This document shows positions 10,136 through 18,430 of a stretch of DNA of 64,000 nucleotides, in pieces. Location of the stretch: contig NZ_JASBQE010000013.1 of assembly GCF_029960785.1 (NCBI RefSeq), positions 1 to 64,000 on the forward strand, given 5' to 3'. Made by a program: the position numbers and the translations under genes. This stretch comes from Polyangium sp. 15x6. GTDB taxonomy: Bacteria > Myxococcota_A > Polyangia > Polyangiales > Polyangiaceae. The notes under the pieces were generated by a model. It ran no database searches. It was not told the DNA's origin and saw nothing but the letters and a program-made list of their open reading frames with translations. Every line of letters begins with the position of its first letter. The stretch's first letter is position 1.

Positions 10136-11042
10136 CGTCCTCGAACACGGGCGGATCACCGCTCATCCCGTCGAGCGCGGCGCCGAGGAGGTTCGCATCG
10201 CGAAACCTGACGGCGCGCGTCGTGGCTCCCGTGAAGCGCGCGCCGCTGAGATCCGTCCCCGTAAAGCCGACGCTCTCCAGCGTCGCGCCGGTGAAATCAG
10301 CGTGATCGAGCGCCGCGCCAATGGGGTAAACCCTCTCCCACGAGGTCCCGCGAAACGAGGCGCCGCGGCCGTGGACGCGCTGCAAGCCACACGCGACAAA
10401 GATCGTCCGCTCGAACGTCGCGCCCTCGAGGTTGGCGTCGTTGAGGTCCGCGTTGCGGAACTCCGAACCGGTGCAATCGGCGCCGTCGAGGCGCGCGCCG
10501 CTCAGATCGACGCGCCGCACGGCGGTGCCCACGAGGCGAGCTCCCGAGAGATCGGACCTCGCGAGCGACGCGCCGTCGAGCTTCGCGCCCGAGAGATCGG
10601 CGCCCGCGAGCCTGGACTTGGGGAAGGCGATTGCCGTGAGGTCTGCCCCCGCGAGCTTCGCGCCCGAAAGATCGGCAAGGACGAACACAAGCGTTTTTTT
10701 TCGATTCGCGTTGAAGTGGGTGATGTCGTCCCACAGGCTGCGGAGCAGCCGCACATCCTCGAGCGGGCCGGGATCCGCCTCGATCGCGCGCAAGCCCGCG
10801 ATGTCGGCGCCCTCGAGGCGCGACATCGCGAGTGAAAAAGCGTCCACGCGCGCCCCCGCGAGGCTCGCTCCCGTCAAGTCGAGCCCCGAGAGCAGGGCCG
10901 CCCCGAGTTCACGCCCCGAGAGATCGACGCCCCGCAAGTCGATCCGCACCCCGAGCCCGAGCGCATTTTTCTGATCGTTGAACGCTTTTGGGTCGCGGAA
11001 CAGGAGCTCGAGCCATCCATCGCGGTCGTTCGGAGAGAGCAT
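10122..11042 (-). CDS. Pentapeptide-repeat protein with MLSP N-terminal module (copy A)
   Basis: 306 aa. The ATG at 11042 has AGGAG six bases upstream and the same N-terminus as the divergent copy (MLSPNDRDGWLELL). Residues ~1-35 are a conserved helical lead, followed by pentapeptides (RIDLRGVDLSGREL, LTGASLAG), a central insertion around LLRSLWDDITHFNA at ~115, then a long run of ADLSGAKL-type repeats. It is cytoplasmic by composition. It is head-to-head with a close homologue at 11161-12078, the two starts 118 bases apart, pointing to an inverted duplication. The family fold is clear, the role is not. Confidence 0.85.
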   Translation of the reverse strand: MLSPNDRDGWLELLFRDPKAFNDQKNALGLGVRIDLRGVDLSGRELGAALLSGLDLTGASLAGARVDAFSLAMSRLEGADIAGLRAIEADPGPLEDVRLLRSLWDDITHFNANRKKTLVFVLADLSGAKLAGADLTAIAFPKSRLAGADLSGAKLDGASLARSDLSGARLVGTAVRRVDLSGARLDGADCTGSEFRNADLNDANLEGATFERTIFVACGLQRVHGRGASFRGTSWERVYPIGAALDHADFTGATLESVGFTGTDLSGARFTGATTRAVRFRDANLLGAALDGMSGDPPVFEDVTGP

Positions 11043-11091
11043 GATCGCTCCTGTATATCGCCGGCGACGGGCGCCCGGAAGTGCGATGAGT

Positions 11092-11108
11092 TTGGGGCGA
11101 AGCCCCAG
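11092..11108. repeat. GGGGC-GAA-GCCCC hairpin between divergent genes
   Basis: TGGGGC and GCCCCA pair around a GAA loop in the 118-base space between two divergent pentapeptide genes. It resembles the last hairpin of the modular element described at 28720-29008. Confidence 0.5.
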
Positions 11109-11160
11109 CTCAGGGGCCATGCAAAGGCGCATCCGCTCCGGCGGTGATACGATGGGGGCG

Positions 11161-12078
11161 ATGCTCTCTCCGCACGACAAGCATGCTTGGCTCGAGCTGC
11201 TCCGGCGCGACGTCGAAGCCTTCAATGCGCAAAGGAGCGCGCTGCCGCACCCCACGCGCATCGATCTTCGTGGCGCCGATCTCGCGGGGCTCGATCTCGG
11301 CCGGGCCATGCTCGGGTGGTGCGATTTGACCGAGGCTCGGCTCGCGGGCGCGCGTGTCGATGCTCTCGCGCTCGTGAGATCGCGCCTCCAGGGCGCCGAC
11401 CTCACGGACATCGAGGTGATCGATCCCGAGCAGCGAGAGCGGCTCGAGCTCATCCGTTGCTTGTGGGACGACGTCGGCCTCTTCAACGCGCGGCGGCGGA
11501 GCCCCTGCCCGAACCTCATCTCCGCCGATTTGTCGGGCGCCGACCTCGGCGGCGCCAACCTCGGCAGCGTCGTGCTCGATCGGGCCAACCTCGAGGGCGC
11601 GGATCTTTCGCGCGCGGATCTCGCGGAGACGGCGCTCGCCGACGCGAACCTCGAGCGCGCGCGTTTCGCGGGCAACGTCCTCAAGGCCACCGACATGCGC
11701 CGGTCGCGGCTCGCGGGCGCCGACTTCACGGGCGCGAAGCTCAAGTTCGTCAGGCTCGATCGCGCCCACCTCGACGGCGCGAATTTCGAGCGCGCGGTCT
11801 TCGATACCTGTCCCATGCAAGACGCAGAAGGGCGGGGCGTCTCGTTTCGCGCGGCGACCTGGCGCAGCATTTTTCCCATTTGCGCTTCGCTGCCCGAGGC
11901 CGATTTCAGCGGTGCCTCGTTCGAGCGCGTGCGGTTCACCGAGACCCGCCTCCGCGGCGCTCGGTTTGCCGGCGCCTCCGCGCGTGCCCTCGAGTTCCGC
12001 CGCGCCGATCTCGAGGGCGCGGATCTCGAGAGCATGACGGGCGAGCCTCCCACGTTCGAGGACGTCGTGGGGCATTGA
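11161..12078 (+). CDS. Pentapeptide-repeat protein with MLSP N-terminal module (copy B)
   Basis: 305 aa. The start at 11161 (MLSPHDKHAWLELL) is set by alignment with copy A; an ATG nine bases earlier is in frame. It shares with copy A the N-terminal module, the RIDLRGADLAG start of the helix, the insertion with LIRCLWDDVGLFNA at ~105, the ADLSGADLGGANL-type repeats, and the closing segment (EPPTFEDVVGH against DPPVFEDVTGP). The two proteins are clearly paralogous but differ at many positions. The kinase-like gene follows on the other strand. Confidence 0.85.
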   Translation: MLSPHDKHAWLELLRRDVEAFNAQRSALPHPTRIDLRGADLAGLDLGRAMLGWCDLTEARLAGARVDALALVRSRLQGADLTDIEVIDPEQRERLELIRCLWDDVGLFNARRRSPCPNLISADLSGADLGGANLGSVVLDRANLEGADLSRADLAETALADANLERARFAGNVLKATDMRRSRLAGADFTGAKLKFVRLDRAHLDGANFERAVFDTCPMQDAEGRGVSFRAATWRSIFPICASLPEADFSGASFERVRFTETRLRGARFAGASARALEFRRADLEGADLESMTGEPPTFEDVVGH

Positions 12079-12118
12079 GGCGAAACGCTCGCGGGCCGCA
12101 AAATCATCGAATGTCCTC

Positions 12119-12742
12119 TCACTCGTCGGGTTCGTCATCCTCGTCATCCTCGTCATCCTCGTCATCCTCGTCGATCGACCCTTTCGGCGCGAATGGCTCG
12201 AGGACGGCCACGACGTCCGCGAGCGGGGGGCGCCGGCCGGGCGAGGGGTCGAGCCCCTGCGCCACGATGGCCGCGAGCTCGTCCGGGCCCGTCCATGCGC
12301 GCCGCTCGCCGCGCCGCATCGCCGCGGCTTGCTCGGCGAAATCGCCGGCGAACGGAGGCTCGCCCGTCGCCCAGCGCGTCAGGATGGCGCACAACGAAAA
12401 GACGTCGGCTCGATCCGTCAGCTTCGCTTGGTCGAGGAGGATCTCCGGCGCCATGTAAATGTCGGGCCAAGGAGCCATCGGCGCCGGGGATTTCCATACC
12501 TCGTTGCGGGTCGTATCGAACGGCGGATCGTTCCAATATTTCGCCGGTAGGTCGTCCGGCTCCTCTGCTCGCCAAGTCGTGAAGACGTTTTCGAGGTGAA
12601 ACCCTTTGCCGCCGGGGGCAAGGCGGGCGTCGATCTCGGGGGCCAGCACGTCCGAGAGGCCGTACTCGAGCGTGTCCCGCACGAGCTTGAGCGGGTCCTC
12701 GGTGACATGGATTTGGTTGTTCCTCACGTACACGATGCGCAT
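12119..12742 (-). CDS. Kinase-like C-lobe protein with acidic tail
   Basis: 207 aa. The middle holds features of the Ser/Thr kinase C-lobe: YMAPEILLDQAKLTDRADVF (subdomain VIII APE motif and IX DxxS-like region), then SLCAILTRWATGEPPFAGDF and a region like subdomain XI (LDPSPGRRPPLADVV). The N-lobe, the glycine loop, the Lys, HRD and DFG motifs are all absent; the first ~90 residues have a different sequence. It is therefore probably not an active kinase but a pseudokinase or a truncated one. The tail is an Asp/Glu run encoded by a 9-bp repeat. It lies beside the pentapeptide pair. Confidence 0.65.
   Translation of the reverse strand: MRIVYVRNNQIHVTEDPLKLVRDTLEYGLSDVLAPEIDARLAPGGKGFHLENVFTTWRAEEPDDLPAKYWNDPPFDTTRNEVWKSPAPMAPWPDIYMAPEILLDQAKLTDRADVFSLCAILTRWATGEPPFAGDFAEQAAAMRRGERRAWTGPDELAAIVAQGLDPSPGRRPPLADVVAVLEPFAPKGSIDEDDEDDEDDEDDEPDE
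12132..12167. repeat. 9-bp tandem repeat encoding the acidic tail
   Basis: Four perfect copies of TCGTCATCC in the 3' end of the kinase-like gene, read on the minus strand as repeating Asp-Asp-Glu. The tail length may vary by slippage. Confidence 0.85.
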
Positions 12743-12904
12743 CGTCGTTTCACCTGGTGCTGCCTCCGCCGCCGCCCCCGCCCGCCGGGGGGCTTCACCT
12801 TCATCTTGGTGTTATTTAGGCTCGTCTCGGAAATCCACCACGATTCGATCCGACCGGGCACGCCGTTTTCGATCTCGCGTGCGACCGTGACGTGAACGAG
12901 CACG

Positions 12905-13015
12905 GGGTCCTTGCTCCCGGCGGTGTACCCACGGTTTCACATGATCCGATTTCATGGAGTACTCGTCCCGAATGCGGCGCTGTGCAGGCACGTCGTGGCC
13001 TCTGCACGTCCGTCG
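12905..13015 (+). mobile_element. IS91-family transposase internal remnant
   Basis: One frame reads YPRFHMIRFHGVLVPNAALC followed by RHVVASARP, matching the PPRFHxxRYHGVxAPNAxLRxxVV block upstream of the C-terminus in IS91-type transposases. It is short, with no start and no catalytic Tyr region. In the rest of 12743-13234 no gene or further element is seen. Confidence 0.55.
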
Positions 13016-13234
13016 GCTCTGGCGGTGGAGCCAGCTCCTATGAGCATCGGTCGTGGATGCACAGGTTTGCCCGACAGCCACGAACATTGCGCCCAAGTAC
13101 GGAGGACGGAGAACCCCAGGGCGGGAAGCGGGTCTCCGAATGGTGTATGAGGATCCAGTTGGCCGCCGCATGGGAAGCATGCTACGCGCCCGAGGAGGCG
13201 GAAACCCTCGTTTATTTGTCCTAGATGCAGCACG

Positions 13235-14251
13235 ATGGTTCTAGACGACAACACGAGGCTGAACATCGATGGGTTGTGGCTGCGCCTGACGCCGACCGAG
13301 CGAGGGCCCCTGCTCGCCACGGACCATCCGCGCGAGGATCCGCGGCTGACGCTGGCGCTCGTCGTGAACGAGGCGCTCAAGGGACGCTGGCCGGACCTCG
13401 AAGCAGCGATCGCGGAGCGGCGGAGCACGATCGTCCCCCAGGCGCTGGGCGTCACGCACATACCCCCCGAAACGGTCACGTACGCGGACCGCTTGCAGTG
13501 GCGCAACCTCGGCGGGAAGACGAGGCTCGACGAGAAGGACGTGTACTCCCTCGGGACGACGTTCACCGTAGGCGACGTGATCATACCCGGAAAAAACCTC
13601 CTGAGGATCCTGTCGAAGCTCCGCGAGCTCCGGGGAGAAGGGCCGCCGGTCGGCGAAGAGGAGGGCGAGGCGCCCCGAGCCCTCACGGAGCCACCTATTT
13701 CGCTGCTCACGTCGGACATGGCCGTCGAATTGGACGAGCGCGCCGCGGAGCTCGATCAGGCGGCCGTCCAAGAGGTGCCGAAGACGCCGCGGGAAAGGGG
13801 GGCGCTCTCGGCCGGGCGGACCGGCTTGTTCATCGACATGGATGCATCGGGCCTGTTCGAGCCGGGGGACGAGGAAGAAAAACGGAAGTGGCTCGTGGAG
13901 GCAGGATTGACTGCGCTGCTAGGCTATTACGACGCCGGCGTGGCGCTCGTGCGCTACCTGCGCGATCCGGCGCGCCGGAGGTACATCCCGGACGCGCCCG
14001 AGGACGAGGGGGTGCACGACGCGTGGGTGTCGATCGATTGGTTCCGCCTGGGCGTGCCGACGCCGCCCTCGATGAAACCCGTGAACTGGCTCGGCTTCTG
14101 CGAGCGCACGTTGCGCGAGGCCGAACCCGAATCGTTCGAGAGCAAAGGCGAGGTCTTCACCCGGGTCGGCAGCGAGACATACCACATCGAATGGCGCAGG
14201 GACCTCTGGAAACCCGCCGTCCTCCGGGCCTCCGTGATCGAGCCACCTTGA
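13235..14251 (+). CDS. Protein of unknown function, partly duplicated at 7979-8119
   Basis: 338 aa from ATG at 13235; no signal peptide or membrane segment. No family is recognised. The N-terminal half contains DRLQWRNLGG and DVYSLGTTFTVGDVIIPG; the C-terminal half contains WVSIDWFRLGVPTPPSMKPV and WLGFCERTLREAEP, the stretch copied in degenerate form at 7979-8119. Its stop codon lies directly against the 3' end of a truncated pentapeptide gene on the other strand, so it seems to mark a recombination join. Its place among pentapeptide genes and IS remnants suggests a mobile accessory function. Confidence 0.65.
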   Translation: MVLDDNTRLNIDGLWLRLTPTERGPLLATDHPREDPRLTLALVVNEALKGRWPDLEAAIAERRSTIVPQALGVTHIPPETVTYADRLQWRNLGGKTRLDEKDVYSLGTTFTVGDVIIPGKNLLRILSKLRELRGEGPPVGEEEGEAPRALTEPPISLLTSDMAVELDERAAELDQAAVQEVPKTPRERGALSAGRTGLFIDMDASGLFEPGDEEEKRKWLVEAGLTALLGYYDAGVALVRYLRDPARRRYIPDAPEDEGVHDAWVSIDWFRLGVPTPPSMKPVNWLGFCERTLREAEPESFESKGEVFTRVGSETYHIEWRRDLWKPAVLRASVIEPP

Positions 14252-14254
14252 CCG

Positions 14255-14452
14255 CGCCCGCGCGCCGGAGAGCCGCGCCCCCGTCAGATCCAGCCCCGAA
14301 AGGCGCGCGTCCGCGAGATCACGCCCCGCGAGATCCGCGCCCCGAAGATTGATGCGTACTCCGGGCGCGAGCGCATCCCGCTGCGCGTTGAACGCGGCGA
14401 CGTCACGCTGCAAGAGATCGATCCACGCATCGCGATCCTCCGGAGAGAGCAT
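14255..14452 (-). pseudogene. Truncated pentapeptide-repeat gene (copy C)
   Basis: ATG at 14452 with GAGGAG five bases upstream starts MLSPEDRDAWIDLLQRDV, then RINLRGADLAGRDLADARL and LTGARLSG, the same N-terminal ~65 residues as copies A and B. After that the pentapeptide pattern ends abruptly and the frame runs antisense through the gene at 13235-14251. The start signals are intact, so a short peptide could still be made. Confidence 0.75.
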
Positions 14453-14574
14453 GTAGCTCCTCTATCACCACTGCGGGCAGGCGCGCAGACGTGCGTAGGG
14501 GGAGGGGGCGCGTGACCCGAAGGCACCCGGGGGTATGAGCGCCCGTTTTGGGGTGAGCCCGATCACGAATAGGC

Positions 14575-14850
14575 GCGTCTGAAAGTCGCCTGCGCGCGTC
14601 TGAAAGTCGCCTGCGCGCGTCTCGAAGTCGCGTGTAGGCGTCTCGAAAGTCGCGCCCACGCGTCTGGAAGTCGCCTGCGCGCGTCTCGCAGCCGCCTGCG
14701 CGCGTCTCGCAGCCGCCTGCGCGCGGCGTGGGGTTGGTTGAAGGCGTCTCGAAGTCGCGCCCACGCGTCTCCAAGGCGTGTGCGCGCATCTTCCCGACGC
14801 GTGCGAGCGTCCTCCGGGTCGGCTGAAGGCGCCTCCAAGACGCTGCGACG
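14575..14850. repeat. 21-bp imperfect tandem repeat, about 13 units
   Basis: Units begin GCGTCT and continue with variants of GAAAGTCGCCTGCGC. The first two and the sixth/seventh units are nearly perfect copies; later ones drift (GCATCT, GCGTCC, GCGCCT starts). One unit has an extra base. The surrounding 14453-15021 shows no convincing gene. 21 bases is close to two helical turns, so a protein-binding or curved array is possible; a low-complexity coding origin (7 residues per unit) is the alternative. Confidence 0.75.
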
Positions 14851-15021
14851 CGACCTTGAATGCAGCTTGGGCGTGATCCGCCCGGTCCCAACCATTCTCT
14901 CCCTCGGGCTCGCCCCCCGATGGCAAGGGGAGCAGGGCGACGAGCCCGAGGCCAGCGTCGAGCGCCGCGCCGCCTCGATGCCCGAAGCCGGCGAGCACGC
15001 GGCGTGCACCCTCGGGAGCGC

Positions 15022-15456
15022 TCAATTCATCTTTCGCAGCCTTGCGGTCTCGACGTTCGGAAGCACTCGAAACCGACCATTGCCAGCGAAATCCACCACG
15101 CGAGGCCCGCGCAATGCCGGCTGCAGATGCATCAAGCCGCTCGGTTGCCCTCGCGTGCTGACGACGAATCCGAGCACGGACCCATGCTTCGCCTCGTCCT
15201 CACTGGCGTACGGCATCACGACAAGCTCGCATCCAGCGGCAAAGGACGCGCAGAGTCGGCGGACCACGGCCAAGTCGACATTCCGTTTCCGATGGGCATC
15301 ATCAACATTGGATAGAGCGCCTCGAACTCGGCCCCCTCCGCAGTCTTCACCATCGGCACTCGATTCGTATACGACGCAGTGAAGCCACGTCATCAGTCCC
15401 CTGTCTTCGTTCGGTTCACCGACAGGCAGGTTTCCCACGATACGGATCCCGATCAT
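15022..15456 (-). CDS. Hypothetical protein
   Basis: 144 aa from ATG at 15456 (MIGIRIVGNLPV). No family is recognised and there is no signal peptide or membrane segment. The composition looks protein-like (RLCASFAAGCELVVMPYA, HGSVLGFVVST, GPRVVDFAGNGRFRVLP) and codon use is less GC-extreme than in core genes, as in the small gene at 8404-8739. It stands alone between the 21-bp repeat array and the SDR gene. A shadow frame cannot be fully excluded. Confidence 0.45.
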   Translation of the reverse strand: MIGIRIVGNLPVGEPNEDRGLMTWLHCVVYESSADGEDCGGGRVRGALSNVDDAHRKRNVDLAVVRRLCASFAAGCELVVMPYASEDEAKHGSVLGFVVSTRGQPSGLMHLQPALRGPRVVDFAGNGRFRVLPNVETARLRKMN

Positions 15457-15641
15457 GGCGCGCTTCTATCCACGGAAGCGCGCGTCCGTCAACCGGGGTA
15501 AAACCTGGACGCCTCGCGTGCTCGCCTGCGTCCACGCTCGCGTCGAGCGGCGCCACGTGCTCGCCCATCGACGGCACGCCGTGCGCTCGACGGCAAGGCC
15601 AGCGTCGATGTCCCGACGAGCGGCGCACGTGCCACGTGCTC

Positions 15642-16385
15642 CTAGGCCGACGGAGCCAGCGCCACCGCGTCGGGACCGGCGGGGAAACGGAGCCTTCCGG
15701 TCGCGTCGTTCGCGGCACGCCACACCCCCTCGGCCACATCGGACTCGCTCGTCACGGTAGTGACTTGCCCGAAAGAAGCGAAGATGCGCGCTGCGAAAGG
15801 CGCGTATGCTTCGGGGATCAGCCCTTCCATGCGGGACCCCCCGTTGCTCGTGAAGCTCGTGTTCGGGCAATAGCCAGGCTCGACCAGCTTCACCCGCACA
15901 TCGAATGCCTCGAGCTCGAACGCGAGCGACGCGGTGAACCCTTCGATGGCCATCTTGCTCGCCGTGTACACGGCCACCAGCGGCATGGGCGAAAGCGTCG
16001 CGCTCGAGGTCACGTTCACGATCACGCCCGACTTGCGCGCGCGGAATTGCGGCAGCACGGCCTGCGTCATTGCCATCACGCCGAACGTGTTGGTCTCGAA
16101 CACCTCGCGCGCCGTGCTCATCGGCGTGACCTCGAAGGCGCCCAGGAGCCCGATGCCAGCATTGTTGACGAGCACGTCGATGGGCCCACTCGCCTCGAGC
16201 GCAGCCGCGATCTGCTCGGGCTTCGTCACATCGAGCGCGATCACGCGCAGCCGGTCCGATCGGGGTAGAACGTCCTCGCGGGGCGTTCGCATGGTGGCGA
16301 TGACGTTCCAGCCCTGCGCGTGGAAATGGCGCGCGGTCTCGAGGCCATAGCCGGAAGAGCAACCCGTGATGAGCACCGTTTTCAT
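15642..16385 (-). CDS. Short-chain dehydrogenase/reductase (SDR)
   Basis: 247 aa from ATG at 16385, with AGGAG six bases upstream. It is a classical SDR: TGCSSGYG nucleotide-binding loop at ~8-15, LDVT at ~56, NNAGIG at ~83, and the active-site YTASK at ~150. The N-terminus and length fit the group of oxidoreductases acting on small carbonyls. It is divergent from an AraC regulator starting 109 bases away, which probably controls it. Cofactor preference is not certain; the Arg after strand 2 (MRTPRED) hints at NADP. Confidence 0.88.
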   Translation of the reverse strand: MKTVLITGCSSGYGLETARHFHAQGWNVIATMRTPREDVLPRSDRLRVIALDVTKPEQIAAALEASGPIDVLVNNAGIGLLGAFEVTPMSTAREVFETNTFGVMAMTQAVLPQFRARKSGVIVNVTSSATLSPMPLVAVYTASKMAIEGFTASLAFELEAFDVRVKLVEPGYCPNTSFTSNGGSRMEGLIPEAYAPFAARIFASFGQVTTVTSESDVAEGVWRAANDATGRLRFPAGPDAVALAPSA

Positions 16386-16493
16386 GTCGGCTCCTTTGCC
16401 GCGATGCGCGCGGCGTCCATGGGGAGAATGTAATTGCCGCGAGCCGGACGATCTACCATGGAGAGTCCGAATGTCGTTTGCTAGAGTCCGGAC

Positions 16494-17390
16494 ATGAATG
16501 ATCCTCTCTCGGAAGTCATCGCGCTGCTTCAGCCGCAGGCCGTGTTTTCGAAGCGCATCAGCGGCGCCGGTCGGTGGGGGGTTCGCTACGCGGAGTTTGG
16601 CCAGCCGAGCTTCTGTGTCGTGCTCGAGGGTCGCTGCCGTCTCGCGGTGGACGGCCAGCCTGCCGTCACGCTCGAGGCAGGCGACTTCGTCCTCCTGCCG
16701 GCGACGCCGGGCTTCACCATGTCGGGCTTCGAACCGGTGACGCCGGAGCGCATCGACCCCAAGGTCACGCCCGCGCCGACGGATGAAGTCCGCCACGGCA
16801 CGCGTGGTGGACGGCCCGACGTGCGGCTGCTCGGCGGCTATTTCGTCTTCGACTCGCCTGACGCGGCTCTCTTGGTGTCGCTCTTGCCGGCGCTCTTGCA
16901 CGTGCGTGGTGTCGAGCGGCTGTCGGTGCTGGTGCGGCTCGTCGGAGAGGAATCGAAAGAGCAGAGAGCGGGGCGCGACCTCGTGCTCACGCGGCTCGTG
17001 GAGATCCTGCTCATCGAAGCGTTGCGGTCGACGTCGGGCGACGACGCGCCTCCGGGGCTCTTGCGCGGGCTATCCGATGCGCGGCTCGCGCCGGCGATAC
17101 GGCAAATGCACGGTCAGCTCGCGCGTTCGTGGACGGTGGCGCAGCTCGCGAAGACGGCGGCGCTCTCGCGCTCGTCGTTCTTCGAGCGTTTCATCCGCAC
17201 CGTGGGCGTGTCGCCGATGGAATACCTGCTCGCCTGGCGGATGGCCGTCGCGAGGGATCTGCTCCGCCGTCACGACATGGGAATCGCCGAGGTCGCCGAG
17301 CGCGTCGGCTACAGCTCGGCGAGCACCTTCAGCACGGCGTTCCGCCGCCACGTGGGCCAGCCGCCGAGTCGTTATGCGCGTGCCGGTTAG
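16494..17390 (+). CDS. AraC-family transcriptional regulator (cupin plus HTH)
   Basis: 298 aa. The N-terminal ~180 residues form a cupin-type sensor (PSFCVVLEGRCRLAVDG, LEAGDFVLLPATPGF). The C-terminal ~95 residues carry the two HTH motifs (WTVAQLAKTAALSRSSFFER and GIAEVAERVGYSSASTFSTA) ending in the family FRRHVGQPPSRYA signature. This is the same type as regulators placed divergently to SDR genes, as here (SDR at 15642-16385). It probably senses a small molecule related to the SDR substrate. Confidence 0.9.
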   Translation: MNDPLSEVIALLQPQAVFSKRISGAGRWGVRYAEFGQPSFCVVLEGRCRLAVDGQPAVTLEAGDFVLLPATPGFTMSGFEPVTPERIDPKVTPAPTDEVRHGTRGGRPDVRLLGGYFVFDSPDAALLVSLLPALLHVRGVERLSVLVRLVGEESKEQRAGRDLVLTRLVEILLIEALRSTSGDDAPPGLLRGLSDARLAPAIRQMHGQLARSWTVAQLAKTAALSRSSFFERFIRTVGVSPMEYLLAWRMAVARDLLRRHDMGIAEVAERVGYSSASTFSTAFRRHVGQPPSRYARAG

Positions 17391-17593
17391 AACGTCGCAT
17401 CACACCCTTGCGGCGTCGCGCCGCGCTTGCGTCATGCCGAGCGGAGTGGCATCCTCCGCCTCGGATGACGATGCGTTTCGCAGTTTTCCTGCTCGGCTGA
17501 GCGTGGCCCCAGGCCCGCGCAACTCGCTGTGCGCGCTTGCCCGCGTGTGGGCACGCGTGCGCCACGTCTCGGTCCGTTTGCAGGAGAATCGTC

Positions 17594-18385
17594 ATGCCCC
17601 ATCGCCAGTTCGCGCTCTCGGGAGCGCAGATCGATCAATTCGTCCACGAAGGCTACGTCCGTATCGACGACGCCTTCCCCCGCGACCTCGCCGACGCGTG
17701 TCGCGCCATCTTGTGGGCCGCAACGGGCTGTTCGCCCGACGACCCGTCCACCTGGACAAAACCCGTCATTCGACTCGGCGACCAAGCCCATCCGCCCTTC
17801 CGAGCGGCTGTGAACACGCCCAGACTCCTCGCCGCCTTCGATTCGCTGGTCGGCGTCGATCGCTGGTTGCCCCGCGCGAGCCTCGGGACGTTTCCCATTC
17901 GTTTCCCATCTCCCGACGATCCCGGGGATTGCGGATGGCACATCGATGCCAGCTTCGGCTGGGAGAACGAGCCGGACTTTTTCGCGTGGCGTGCCAACGT
18001 CGCATCAAAAGGCCGTGCGCTCTTGATGCTCTTTCTCTTCTCGGACGTCGGTGACGCCGACGCGCCCACGCGCCTTCGCATCGGCTCGCACGTCGAGATC
18101 GCACGCCGCCTCGCGCCACACGGAGAGGCTGGTCTCACGCTGCGCGAGCTCGTGAGCACGGGCTTTGCCGAATCCGCGCACCTGCCCGAGGCGCTCGCCA
18201 CGGGCCCCGCGGGCACCGTCTACCTCTGCCACCCGTTCCTGGTGCACGCCGGGCAGCTGCATCGCGGCCGCGTTCCACGTTTCCTCGCTCAGCCCCCCTT
18301 GCTCCCGCGTGTGCCCTTCGAGCCCACCCGTACCGACGGGAACGACTCGCCGGTCGAGAGGGCCATCCGCCTCGCGCTCGACTGA
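17594..18385 (+). CDS. Phytanoyl-CoA dioxygenase (PhyH) family protein
   Basis: 263 aa from ATG at 17594, with AGGAG seven bases upstream. It shows the Fe(II)/2-oxoglutarate oxygenase pattern: metal-binding HxD in CGWHIDASFGW at ~116-126 and a distal His in FLVHAGQLHRGRVPRF near the C-terminus with the following Arg for 2-oxoglutarate. The start QIDQFVHEGYVRIDDAF is typical of PhyH proteins. The substrate is unknown. It stands alone downstream of the AraC gene in the same orientation, separated by ~200 bases without visible features. Confidence 0.82.
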   Translation: MPHRQFALSGAQIDQFVHEGYVRIDDAFPRDLADACRAILWAATGCSPDDPSTWTKPVIRLGDQAHPPFRAAVNTPRLLAAFDSLVGVDRWLPRASLGTFPIRFPSPDDPGDCGWHIDASFGWENEPDFFAWRANVASKGRALLMLFLFSDVGDADAPTRLRIGSHVEIARRLAPHGEAGLTLRELVSTGFAESAHLPEALATGPAGTVYLCHPFLVHAGQLHRGRVPRFLAQPPLLPRVPFEPTRTDGNDSPVERAIRLALD

Positions 18386-18430
18386 ATTCGCCCGCCCATA
18401 GCAGGGCCGCGCGGCCGAGACCGGCAGGTT

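Noticed and set aside
12132-12167. Short regular repeats that could suggest a small CRISPR-like array
   Set aside because: The units are contiguous 9-mers without spacers and lie in the coding frame of an acidic tail. No CRISPR array is present in the window.
14403-15025. Several open frames across the 21-bp repeat that give 7-residue repeat peptides
   Set aside because: Equivalent frames exist on both strands, one unit carries an extra base that breaks the frame, and no start signal stands out; treated as non-coding repeat.
17391-17593. Short frames between the AraC and PhyH genes
   Set aside because: No coherent protein and no promoter or hairpin worth listing.
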